Shown here: piece after piece, positions 1 to 8,322 of the stretch
Position numbering within the stretch: the first letter of the stretch is position 1
How the letters are laid out: each line of letters starts with the position of its first letter
Notes under the pieces: generated by a model
The model's input: the letters and a program-made list of their open reading frames with translations, nothing else
Databases searched by the model: none
Told to the model about the DNA's origin: nothing
Program-made: the position numbers and the translations under genes
NCBI GenBank assembly: GCA_963805715.1
Contig: CAWDVK010000020.1
Location: 1 to 64,000, forward strand
Source: CAWDVK01 sp963805715
Lineage (GTDB): Bacteria; Actinomycetota; Actinomycetes; Streptosporangiales; Streptosporangiaceae
Direction: 5' to 3'
Length of the DNA stretch: 64,000 bases

Positions 1-2
1 GG

Positions 3-1262
3 ATGGTCACCGAGGATGCCCTCGCCCCGGTCGCGGAGCAGGCGCTGGCCAGCGCGAAAGTCGCGGGCGGAGTGCGTGGCTGGATATCGCTGTCCGGCGC
101 CGCTCCCGGCCCGGGGTGGGAGGACGCCACGGCGTGGGCCGCGGAGGGGCCGGCCAGCGCGCCGGACGTTGCGGTGGCCGATGACGACCCGCTGCGGCTG
201 ATGTACACCTCGGGCACCGAGTCGCGCCCGAAGGGCGTGATGCTGTCCAGCCGCTCGCTGATCAGCCAGTACGTGAGCTGCGTGATCGACGGCGGGATGA
301 CCGCTGAGGACGTGGAGCTGCACGCGCTGCCGATGTATCACTGCGCGCAGCTGGACTGCTTCTTCTGCACCGACGTCTACCTGGGCGCCACCAGCATCAT
401 CGTGCCCGGCCCGGACCCGGCCGCGCTGCTGGCCACTATCGCGCGGGAGAAGGTCAGCAAGCTGTTCTGCCCGCCGACGGTGTGGATCTCGCTGCTGCGC
501 CACCCCGGCTTCGATGCCACCGACCTGTCCACCCTGCGCAAGGGCTACTACGGCGCCTCGCCGATGCCCGCCGAAGTGCTCCGCGAGCTGCAGCGGCGGC
601 TGCCCCGCGTGCAGCTGTGGAACTTCTACGGGCAGACCGAGATGGCGCCGCTGGCGACCATCCTGCGCCCCGGTGAGCAGCTGGCGAAGGCCGGCAGCGC
701 CGGCCGGCCCGCCATCAACGTGGAGACCAGGCTGGTGGACGGCCAGGGCAGCGTCGTGCCGGCCGGGCAGGCCGGGGAGATCGTGCACCGCAGCCCGCAC
801 GCCGCCCTCGGCTACTACCACGACCAGGACAAGACCGCCGAGGCGTTCCGGGACGGCTGGTTCCACTCCGGCGACCTGGGCGTGATGAGCGAGGACGGTT
901 ACCTGACGGTGGTCGACCGGGTGAAGGACATGATCAAGACCGGCGGGGAGAACGTCGCCAGCCGCGAGGTCGAGGAAGCCATCTACGAGCTGGACGGCGT
1001 CGCCGAGGTAGCGGTCTTCGGCATCAGCCACCCCCGCTGGATCGAGGCCGTCACCGCGGTCGTGGTCCCCAAGCCCGGGGCCACCCTCACCGCCGGGGAC
1101 GTGCACGCCCACGCCGCCGCCAGGCTCGCGGGCTTCAAGCGCCCCAAGTACGTGGTACTCGCCGGCGCGCTGCCGAAGAACCCCAGCGGCAAGATCCTCA
1201 AACGCGAGCTACGCCAGCAACATGCTGCCATCGCCCAGGACTCCCCTGATGTGAATCAATGA
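3..1262 (+). CDS. Acyl-CoA synthetase (AMP-dependent ligase), 5' end outside window
   Basis: Adenylate-forming enzyme that activates a carboxylic acid as acyl-AMP and passes it to CoA. The visible 419 residues hold the phosphate-binding loop (YTSGTESRPKG, about residue 68), the NFYGQTEM motif, the HSGDLG motif, the hinge VDRVKDMIKTGGEN and the C-terminal catalytic lysine motif NPSGKILKREL. The loop reads TSGTES where TSGTTG is usual. Family members have about 510 residues, so roughly 90-100 N-terminal residues lie left of the window; the Met at position 3 is probably internal. Substrate cannot be read from the sequence; medium or long-chain fatty acids are likely. Downstream DNA has no co-directional gene within 500 bases, so it is probably last in its unit. 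Confidence 0.9.
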   Translation: MVTEDALAPVAEQALASAKVAGGVRGWISLSGAAPGPGWEDATAWAAEGPASAPDVAVADDDPLRLMYTSGTESRPKGVMLSSRSLISQYVSCVIDGGMTAEDVELHALPMYHCAQLDCFFCTDVYLGATSIIVPGPDPAALLATIAREKVSKLFCPPTVWISLLRHPGFDATDLSTLRKGYYGASPMPAEVLRELQRRLPRVQLWNFYGQTEMAPLATILRPGEQLAKAGSAGRPAINVETRLVDGQGSVVPAGQAGEIVHRSPHAALGYYHDQDKTAEAFRDGWFHSGDLGVMSEDGYLTVVDRVKDMIKTGGENVASREVEEAIYELDGVAEVAVFGISHPRWIEAVTAVVVPKPGATLTAGDVHAHAAARLAGFKRPKYVVLAGALPKNPSGKILKRELRQQHAAIAQDSPDVNQ

Positions 1263-1778
1263 CCTCCCTGCCGGCGCGATCAGCCGCCCAGGAGCCCCCA
1301 CCCCGCCACCGGGGCTGGTCAGGGACGGATTGCCAGGCGGACTCGTTATGTAGTCGCGGAGCGTGGACGCTCGATGGTGATGCACGCACTTATAGCCGCC
1401 GGCGCGACTCCCCGGTGCCGACTTCTGCGGTCGTTGCCCGCGCATAGCGGGGTGATCTGAACGCGCCAGCAGCCGCGACTGCTGCGGTTATTGTCTGGGC
1501 ATAGTCGGCGGTCCGGTGCAGGGTGGTCTCGGGCGTCAGCGACGCCCGGTATCGCGCCCTGTGGTTGGCCCGGTTCGTTGTCTGGCGACCGTTGCTGTGG
1601 ATCAGTCGGCCGCTGGCTGGACCGGGTCTGTGCCTGAGGTGCGCGACGACAGGCTGGCCGGGGCAGACGGAGGTTCCGGGGGCTCTGGTCTGGCGTCGGG
1701 CCATGTCACTGGCGCCGGCCGCGAGCAAAGGGTTGCGGTCAGGTCCCGGGCCAGGTCAGCGGCCGGGCACAATGGGGT
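1263..1778. other. Gene-free spacer, no recognisable feature
   Basis: About 515 bases between the acyl-CoA synthetase and the potassium channel. Open frames exist on both strands but none shows a family motif or a convincing ribosome site. Two loosely similar stretches (1425-1446 and 1481-1503, both ctgcgg...gcatag) are the only internal repeat seen; function unknown. Confidence 0.4.
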
Positions 1779-2837
1779 ATGCCTGTCAGCGGTCGCCGCG
1801 GTCAGGCGGGCAGCCGGCCGGTCCGGCATTCGAGGAGACTCGGCCTCGGGCTCGCCTCGCTGCTGCTGGTGCTGGCCGGGGGAACGCTGGGCTATGTGGC
1901 GTTCGGCTACGGGGTGCTCGACGCGGTCTTCCAGGCGGTTATCACCGTCAGCACCGTCGGCTTCGGTGAGGTCCGCCGCTTTGGCACGGGGCAGAAGGTC
2001 TTCACGATCGCGCTGATCCTGACCGGTGTCGGCGCGGCCGCCTATAGCTTCACCGTGGCGGTCGAGACCCTGCTCGAAGGCGATCTGGCCGACGAATTCG
2101 GGAGGCGGCGGATGGAGCGGCAGATCAGGCAGGCCCGGGATCACGTGGTCCTGTGTGGCTGGGGCCGGGTCGGGCGGGCGATCGCCGGCAGCCTGCGCAG
2201 CTCGAAGGTGGAGGTGGTCGTGATCGATTCCTCCGCGGAGCGGGCCGGCACCGTTGAGGGGCCCGTTGTGTGCGGCGATGCCACCGACGAGAACGTCTTG
2301 CGCGCTGCCGGGATCGACCGGGCTGCGGCGCTCATCACCGCGCTCAATGGCGACGCCGACAACCTCTACGTGACCCTGACCGCCCGTTCCATGCGCCCCG
2401 GCCTGTTCATCGTGTCCCGGACCGCTTCGGAATCGGCCATCGGCAAGCTCCTGCAGGCTGGAGCCAACCGGGTGGTGAACCCCCAGGATCTCGGCGGCGT
2501 GCGCATGGCAGCGCTCGCCACTCAGCCCCATGTAGCGGAGTTCCTGGACGTGGTGATGCACGACGGCAGCCTGGAATTCCGCCTGGAGCAGGTAGACGTT
2601 CCCCCCAGCTCGCCGCTGGCCGGCCAGACCCTCCGCAGCGCCCGGGTCCATGCCCGCAGCGGCGCGCTTGTCCTGGCCCTGCGCCACCCCGGCCAGCAGT
2701 TCCGCACCAACCCGCCACCCGAGGCGCAAATCGGCGCAGGAGACGTCCTCGTGGTGATCGGCAACGCTCAGCAAATCGATGCTCTCCGGGCCCTGGCCAC
2801 CGGCCAGCAGCAGCGCGGCGCCGGGATCCCCGACTGA
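1779..2837 (+). CDS. Potassium channel with RCK (TrkA-N/TrkA-C) gating domains
   Basis: A two-transmembrane K+ channel subunit of the MthK type. Membrane segments are near residues 24-46 and 67-90, with the selectivity filter TVSTVGFGE between them. The TVGFG signature gives K+ selectivity. A cytoplasmic RCK domain starts near residue 113 with a Rossmann motif (GWGRVG) and DATDENVL typical of TrkA-N, and ends with a TrkA-C ligand-binding domain (about residues 265-345). Such channels are tetramers gated by nucleotides or divalent ions. The 352-residue length is normal. The start follows a weak gggg tract. It stands alone; no partner transporter is adjacent. Confidence 0.93.
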   Translation: MPVSGRRGQAGSRPVRHSRRLGLGLASLLLVLAGGTLGYVAFGYGVLDAVFQAVITVSTVGFGEVRRFGTGQKVFTIALILTGVGAAAYSFTVAVETLLEGDLADEFGRRRMERQIRQARDHVVLCGWGRVGRAIAGSLRSSKVEVVVIDSSAERAGTVEGPVVCGDATDENVLRAAGIDRAAALITALNGDADNLYVTLTARSMRPGLFIVSRTASESAIGKLLQAGANRVVNPQDLGGVRMAALATQPHVAEFLDVVMHDGSLEFRLEQVDVPPSSPLAGQTLRSARVHARSGALVLALRHPGQQFRTNPPPEAQIGAGDVLVVIGNAQQIDALRALATGQQQRGAGIPD

Positions 2838-3316
2838 CACCGCTCAGCGCATATCCACCGGCAGCAGGCAACGGCTGATCACGCTGCGGACAAAGGAAAT
2901 TCTGCGGCACACACCATTGTCCCAAACGTCCGCTATGACCAGGTGGAGGCGCGCCGTTTATGCGACAGGCTGGGCTATGCATGACCGCCCGGCACCGCCA
3001 ACGCGCTACTTTGCCGCTCCCCGAGCGCTGCAGACTCGGTCGCACCGGGCGGACAAGGCGCGGGTGCTGGCAGGGCAGCCGTGGCCGTGCTCCGGGCCCA
3101 AGGTCCCCGGTCGTGCGGCCATTGGGCCCTGACCCGCAACGGCTGGCCCGGGCGATGGTGGCCCATGGCGGCGCCGCCATGGTGGTGGCGTTGTGCCTGA
3201 CGTGGCCGGAGCAGGGAAGCGGAATCCCGGACGTTGCGGGCCCAAGGACCGGCAGCGTGATCACCGCCCGCGCCAGCACGTTCTCTGCAGGCTTCTCACG
3301 ACCAGGAGGCAGGGCG
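2838..3316. other. Gene-free spacer before hsp20
   Basis: About 480 bases. The hsp20 frame is open upstream to 2960 but that stretch has no family similarity, so it is treated as untranslated. No HspR-type (CTTGAGT-N7-ACTCAAG) operator was seen. Confidence 0.4.
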
Positions 3317-3802
3317 ATGGCAGCGATCAGGTTCGAGCCACTCCGGGATCCTTTCGAGCGGCTCATGTCGATGGCCGCGACCGGGACACGTGCCCCGCTG
3401 GGGATGCCGATGGATGTCTACCGCGCCGAGGATGGCAGCTACCACGTCGAGGCTGACCTGCCCGGCGTGGACCCGGACCGCGTAGAGGTGACCGTTGAGC
3501 ACAGCACCTTGACGATCAAGGCCGAACGCACCCCGCACTACGGCGAGAGCGAGCAGGTTATCGTCGCCGAGCGGCCCCAGGGGTCGTTCACCCGGCAGCT
3601 GTCCCTCGGCGAGGGGGTGGACTCGGAGAACCTCACCGCCGGGTACGCCGACGGTGTCCTGCACGTGATCATTCCTGTGTCGCCCAAGATCCAGGCCCGC
3701 CGGGTCGAGATCACCCGCGCGCCCGGCAGCAGCCGCACCATCTCGGGAAGCACCGTTGAGCAGGATGAGGCCCCTAGCGGCAGCTCGGGCGGCGCCAGCT
3801 GA
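3317..3802 (+). CDS. hsp20: Hsp20 / alpha-crystallin small heat-shock protein
   Basis: ATP-independent holdase chaperone of 161 residues. It has a short N-terminal arm, an alpha-crystallin domain from about residue 33 (MDVYRAEDGSYHVEADLPG) to 125 with the GVLHVIIP strand, and a Ser-rich tail. The PGVDPDRVEVTVE and GSFTRQLSLGEGVD blocks are standard for actinobacterial Hsp20 proteins. The ATG at 3317 is chosen because a strong ribosome site (aggaggcagg) sits just ahead at 3303-3312 and the family begins there. It stands alone. Regulation is not visible. Confidence 0.93.
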   Translation: MAAIRFEPLRDPFERLMSMAATGTRAPLGMPMDVYRAEDGSYHVEADLPGVDPDRVEVTVEHSTLTIKAERTPHYGESEQVIVAERPQGSFTRQLSLGEGVDSENLTAGYADGVLHVIIPVSPKIQARRVEITRAPGSSRTISGSTVEQDEAPSGSSGGAS

Positions 3803-4085
3803 ACATCCGCCTGATCAGGCCGACGCCATAGTTACACCGGGCGCGCTACGCCGCCCCCGGCCACTGTGATCCCCTCGCCTGACGCCCACACGGTGATCAT
3901 CCGCCTCACCGCCATCGAGGACTGAGGCCGGCCCCACCGCGGCATACGGGTGAGACCGGGAAGCCGCTCGCAGGCTGACACCGTGCTGTCCGGCCAGCTG
4001 GGTCGCGCACGTTGCGGGGGCTGGGAGCAGGCGAGGGCGCGATGCTCTCGCACCAGGCCGTCAAGGAACTAACGCCGCGCGGCAA

Positions 4086-5366
4086 TTAGTCACCTGCGAG
4101 CGAACGCTGCTGCGGGTGAAGGCCAGCGAAGCTGGCCGTTGTCAGCGGCATCGGGCTGAGGTGCTGGGCGTGGATGGCCCGCAGCAGTTCGGTCAGCTGG
4201 CCGGCCAGGCCCGGAACCCAGTGCAGCAGGACGATTTCCCCCGGCTGGAGGGGCTCGCCATTCCAGGTGTGAATTCCGTGGCTGTCGACGGTCGCGCTCC
4301 AGCCGACCAGGACCTTCAGCCCGGCCTCGTAGGCGGCCATCTCCACGGTTGAATCGAAGGCACCGTACAGCGGCCGGCCAAGGACCGGGGTAACTCCGAA
4401 CCACTGGCTGAAGGCCAGCCGGGCCCCGCGCCACTGGGCGGTCGCCTCGTCCAGGCTCAGCTTGGTCAGGTCAGGGTGGGAGACCGTATGATCCCCCACC
4501 GTCCCGCCTGCCTTGACAAAGTCGCGCCAGTACGGCAGGTGCTGCTGGGCGGCTTCCTTGATGAGGAAGGCAGTGACCGGAAGACGGGTCCTTTCCATGA
4601 TCGAAAGAACCTGCTGGCTCGGGGTCCAGCCATCGTCCACGGTGATGTAAATGGCCCTGCGGGCCGCGCTGGCGAAAGCATAAAGCAGAGCCGTCCTTGC
4701 GGGCGGGATGGCGGAAATGGCGGGGACGGTGATCGACACCACCGCCCGCTCACCATCCTCAGCCGCCAGGCTCAGCCTGGCCAGGCAGGCGCGGGAGCCC
4801 CGGGCCACGGCCACCTCAGACGGGGCCGGGAAGCTGACGCTACGACGACCGCACAGGAGACCTGGGCGCGCACGGCGCAGCGGGCTGGAGAGCAGGACGA
4901 TCAGCTCGCCAGGGCGCAGCAGGGAGCCTGTGACCCGCAGCGGCGGCGGGACCGTGACCGTGACTGCCTGACGGACGGGCCGGGGACCGATCACCTGGAC
5001 CGACAGGCGGGTGCGGCTGCCGGGTGGCACCCGCAGCCGCACCACCCCGTCGGAGGACCGGCGCACCGGGTGGCCGTCCGCCTCCTCTGTCACAGCCAGC
5101 TGGCTATGCACCAGGATCCAGTGACTGAAGAGCCCGGCCCCGGGAGTCAGCCGGATGGTCGCGGTGCTGGTCCCCGGCGAGACGGTCCAGGCCACACCGG
5201 GCTGGGCCACCGCCAGGCCCGCCCAGCCAAGGCCGATGATCGCCAGAACCAGCACCAAAGTCACGACCAGGACGACGGGCCGCGATGGCCGGCCAACGCG
5301 CAGGCGCCTGCTACCGGGCTCCCCGGGGGCACCGGAAGGCGAAGATCCTGAGCCGCTCAAACCCAT
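4086..5366 (-). CDS. Membrane-anchored polysaccharide deacetylase (NodB domain)
   Basis: Predicted extracytoplasmic carbohydrate esterase family 4 enzyme. From the chosen Met (5366) the 426-residue protein has one membrane anchor at about residues 31-54, a beta-rich extracellular region of unknown role (about 60-235), and a NodB domain from about 240. Metal-binding residues are visible: the DD pair in YITVDDGWT (about 244-245) and the H-x3-H of GDHTVSHPDL (about 293-297). The late WNGEPLQPGEIVLLHW matches the family's catalytic C-terminal His region. Substrate is likely peptidoglycan or another N-acetylated glycan. An upstream in-frame Met (5447) exists, but the 5366 start places the anchor normally. 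It is monocistronic. Confidence 0.88.
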   Translation of the reverse strand: MGLSGSGSSPSGAPGEPGSRRLRVGRPSRPVVLVVTLVLVLAIIGLGWAGLAVAQPGVAWTVSPGTSTATIRLTPGAGLFSHWILVHSQLAVTEEADGHPVRRSSDGVVRLRVPPGSRTRLSVQVIGPRPVRQAVTVTVPPPLRVTGSLLRPGELIVLLSSPLRRARPGLLCGRRSVSFPAPSEVAVARGSRACLARLSLAAEDGERAVVSITVPAISAIPPARTALLYAFASAARRAIYITVDDGWTPSQQVLSIMERTRLPVTAFLIKEAAQQHLPYWRDFVKAGGTVGDHTVSHPDLTKLSLDEATAQWRGARLAFSQWFGVTPVLGRPLYGAFDSTVEMAAYEAGLKVLVGWSATVDSHGIHTWNGEPLQPGEIVLLHWVPGLAGQLTELLRAIHAQHLSPMPLTTASFAGLHPQQRSLAGD

Positions 5367-5892
5367 CGTGTGCTGCGCCCCCGCACGCGGCCGGTCCGAG
5401 CGCTGGGTCAAACCACGTGGGGCAGGACACCTGAGTATTCGGACCAACCTTTGGTTCTTTTCATGCTATGACCCTCGTTCTGGTACATGCCACCGCCTTC
5501 TCCCGGCTGCGCGTGCTGGGCATCATGGCTGCCTCGGCGTCGATTGAGGTGAGCAGGGATTCGCTGGTTGTGCATGCCGAAGGGGCGGACATGCTGTGGG
5601 CCATGAAGAGCAGGCTGCAGATTCGCTGGCCAACGTGGTAAGCGGCGCCAGCGCCAGCGCCGTAGGCAGACAGCTGGTTGCACGGGATGCGGGTAGGAGG
5701 GGCGCATGTTCCAGGGGTGATCTCGGCCGGGCGCTTTTACTCCCGCCGCCTTGGCCGCGGTTGCGGTGTCTGGGTGCAGTGCCGCGTTCAGGAAGCTGAT
5801 CACGTGGGCTTCCCAGGCGGTCCATGCGGCTGGGTTGGACCATTCCTTGCCACGGCTGAGGGGGCACCGTCGATGCCGCGCGGGAGCCAGCC
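5367..5892. other. Gene-free spacer, possible decayed sequence
   Basis: About 525 bases between divergent genes. Several mid-length open frames overlap here on both strands but none carries a motif I recognise. A promoter for the deacetylase presumably lies near 5440-5470, which is locally AT-rich. Confidence 0.35.
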
Positions 5893-6318
5893 GTGATCGG
5901 CGAGCTGCAGGCCGGTCACGCCCTCGCCCACCACGGCCGGATCGCCGAGCTGCGGGCCGAGGGCAAGAAGGGCGCCAGGAAGGCCGATGGCCTGCAGGCG
6001 GTCCTCGACAAGATCGCGGAGATGGCGCCGCAGGATCGCGCGCTCGCCGAGCGCGTGCATGTGACGGTGACCGCGGCCGCCCCCCAGTTGTCGCCCGGGA
6101 CCTGGTACGGGATGCCCGCCTACACCAACTCCGATGGCAAGGTCGTCGTCTTCTTCCAGGACGCGGGCAAGTTCAGCTACCGGTACTCGACCCTGGGCTT
6201 CCAGCAGGCGGCGAACCTCGACGACGGCGACCTGTGGCCGGTGTCGTACGCGCTCCAGCAGTGGAGCCCCGCGGTGCAGAGAAGGGTCATCGAGCTGGTG
6301 AAGGCCGCCATCTCCTGA
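5893..6318 (+). CDS. DUF1801 / YdhG-like protein
   Basis: Small cytoplasmic protein of 141 residues of the DUF1801 (YdhG, 'iron chaperone'-like) fold. Typical blocks are ERVHVTVTAAAPQLSPGTWYGMPAY, then a beta strand KVVVFFQ, YSTLGF and NLDDGDLWPVSYAL. The first pattern is the usual sequence around the family's conserved Trp-Tyr-Gly-x-Pro. In actinomycetes these proteins are mostly of unknown function; frataxin-like iron handling has been proposed for some relatives. A GTG start at 5893 is used because upstream sequence loses similarity. No operon partner. Confidence 0.8.
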   Translation: MIGELQAGHALAHHGRIAELRAEGKKGARKADGLQAVLDKIAEMAPQDRALAERVHVTVTAAAPQLSPGTWYGMPAYTNSDGKVVVFFQDAGKFSYRYSTLGFQQAANLDDGDLWPVSYALQQWSPAVQRRVIELVKAAIS

Positions 6319-6513
6319 CCATGGCCGCGACCGCCGCGGCGCGCGCGGTCCCCGGGTGCCGCGGCTTCGGACGGCTCCGCCTCAGCTAGCAGCGTACGAC
6401 CGTGCCACTCGCGGCATGACAGCACGTTTCCGCGCCTCAGTGAGCATGGATAATCATGCAGCCTGTGTCGGCCAGACAGGTGCTAACCGGCCGGGTGGCT
6501 GAGACTGGGTGGC

Positions 6514-7875
6514 ATGGACGATGGCGGATCGGTCGGGAGGTGGCCTGAGGAGCTGTCCCGTCTGGGCCGGCACGGGATCTCCGGCCTGCTGACACCGGAT
6601 GTTGCCAGCCTGTGGGAGCTGATGCAGACCTACCGGGTTCCGGGAGTCAGCGTCGCGGCCGGGTGCCTGGATGGGGACGTGTGGTGCGCAGGTTACGGCG
6701 TGACCGGTGCTGGCCGGCCGGACCGCGTGAATTCTCACACGGTCTTCCAGGCGTGCTCCATCAGCAAACATGTCGCCGCGTTCGGGGCGTTGCGGCTGGT
6801 CGCCGACGGCGTGCTGGACCTGGACGCGGACATCGAGGACTACCTGAGCTCCTGGCGGCTGCCCGCGAGCGGCCATGGCTGGCGCCCCCGGGTGACGCTG
6901 CGCCAGCTGCTCGCGCACACCGCCGGGTTGTCTTACAACTGGTTCCGCGGCTACGCGGCGGGTGAGCCCGCGCCATCGCTGCTTCAGACGTTGCGCGGCG
7001 AGGCACCGGCCAACACCCCGCCGGTCCAGCCGGTGCTTCTGCCGGGCAGCCGGTTCCGGTACTCCGGCAGCCACTACGCGGTGCTCCAGCAGCTGATGCT
7101 CGACGTGACCGCGGTGCCATTCGACGAGCTGATGCGCACGCTGGTACTGGACCCGGTGGGGATGAGCGACAGCAGTTACAGCCAGACGTTCCCTCACCAG
7201 CGGGCGGCGGCAATGGGACACCATGTGACGGGAACGCCGGTTCCGGGCGGGTGGCGGACACTACCGGAGATGGCTGGCGCCGGGCTGTGGACCACGCCTG
7301 CCGACCTGGTCCGGATTGAGCTTGAGATCGCCAGGGCGGCGGCCGGCGGGTCCGCTCTGCTCGGCCAGGACCTGGCCGGGCAGATGCTGACCGCGCAGGT
7401 ACCCGGCGGGATGGGACTGGGCACCGAGGTCGACACCTCGGACGGCTACTTGCGATTCGGGCATACCGGCAGCAACGTCGGCTTCGTCTGCTTCTCGTTT
7501 GCCTGGCCAGGCACCGGCGCAGCGGTGGCCGTGATGGCCAACTCCGAAGGCGCCGTGGAAATACTGCGCAGCACGCTCGCCGCCGCCGAACGCCGACACG
7601 CGCCACCGCCAGGTCCCGCCCGCCCCGCGATGCCCGGCGACCTGACTGGCAGGTACCTGCTGCGGGAGGACTACCCGGTCGACATCCTGGCCAGCGACGG
7701 GCACCTGACCCTCACCGCCCCGGGCCAGCGCCCCGTTGACCTGCTCCAGCTGCCCGGCGGCCGCTACCAGATCCCGGGTCTTGACTGCAAGATCACCTTC
7801 CAGGCCACTGACGGGCGGCCCGAACTGCGCATACGCCAGGAAGACACCACCCAGACAGCAGCCCGCAAACCCTGA
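6514..7875 (+). CDS. Serine hydrolase, beta-lactamase class C / penicillin-binding-like
   Basis: A 453-residue protein of the beta-lactamase/transpeptidase-like superfamily. The nucleophile motif SxxK is SISK (residues 82-85); the Tyr motif is YSG in FRYSGSHY rather than YSN; the third motif is HTG in FGHTGSNVGF. A C-terminal extension (about 370-450) looks like the lipocalin-like add-on common in such esterases. No signal peptide is apparent, so a cytoplasmic esterase or peptidase is as likely as a true beta-lactamase. The ATG follows a ggtggc tract. It stands alone. Confidence 0.87.
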   Translation: MDDGGSVGRWPEELSRLGRHGISGLLTPDVASLWELMQTYRVPGVSVAAGCLDGDVWCAGYGVTGAGRPDRVNSHTVFQACSISKHVAAFGALRLVADGVLDLDADIEDYLSSWRLPASGHGWRPRVTLRQLLAHTAGLSYNWFRGYAAGEPAPSLLQTLRGEAPANTPPVQPVLLPGSRFRYSGSHYAVLQQLMLDVTAVPFDELMRTLVLDPVGMSDSSYSQTFPHQRAAAMGHHVTGTPVPGGWRTLPEMAGAGLWTTPADLVRIELEIARAAAGGSALLGQDLAGQMLTAQVPGGMGLGTEVDTSDGYLRFGHTGSNVGFVCFSFAWPGTGAAVAVMANSEGAVEILRSTLAAAERRHAPPPGPARPAMPGDLTGRYLLREDYPVDILASDGHLTLTAPGQRPVDLLQLPGGRYQIPGLDCKITFQATDGRPELRIRQEDTTQTAARKP

Positions 7876-8322
7876 CCCTGCCGCGATACTGCGATCACGA
7901 TCATTTCGCGAGCTGATCACCCCGTAGCCTGGACCCTCCAGCGGGCGCGGGCCTGTCCCCCTCCGTCGCTGTGATCGACCGCAGGCGACAACCGCAGCCG
8001 CCGATCTGCGCGGCCTCGGCAAACCGCGGCTCGGTCGCGGTCATGCTCCGGATGTTCTGTGCGAGGCCCACGCGCGGGACGTCCCGTGGTCGCGCAGCGA
8101 AACCAGCGGGCAGCGAAGGCGTGAAGGAGCGCCAAGCAACTGCGCCAAGCAACTGTGTCCTTGTCCATGGATCGCCTGGGTGATTCGCGGAACGCGGCGA
8201 GCAGTTCTGCGTATGCCTGGGTAGCAGGGGACGTCGGCGCGTGAAGCGGGACGGGGACCGCGGGGCCTGCACCCGGCAGGGCTGCTTCGTATCATTTCTA
8301 GTGACTGTGCTGAGGGGGCGTT
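7876..8322. other. Gene-free spacer upstream of the LuxR regulator
   Basis: About 450 bases. It contains a short perfect tandem duplication (gcgccaagcaact twice, near 8130-8156) and a TATCAT hexamer near 8290 that could be the -10 element of the regulator. No gene is recognisable. Confidence 0.35.

Noticed and set aside
1602..2840. Long minus-strand open frame over the potassium channel gene (412 codons)
   Set aside because: It is the antisense shadow of a motif-bearing channel gene; its translation is Gly/Ala/His-rich without any family motif.
3317..3345. ggttcgagcc as a tRNA T-arm
   Set aside because: It lies within the hsp20 coding sequence and has no cloverleaf context.
5408..5867. Possible transposase debris near 5.5-5.8 kb
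   Set aside because: No DDE or other transposase motif, no terminal inverted repeats and no target duplication could be found.
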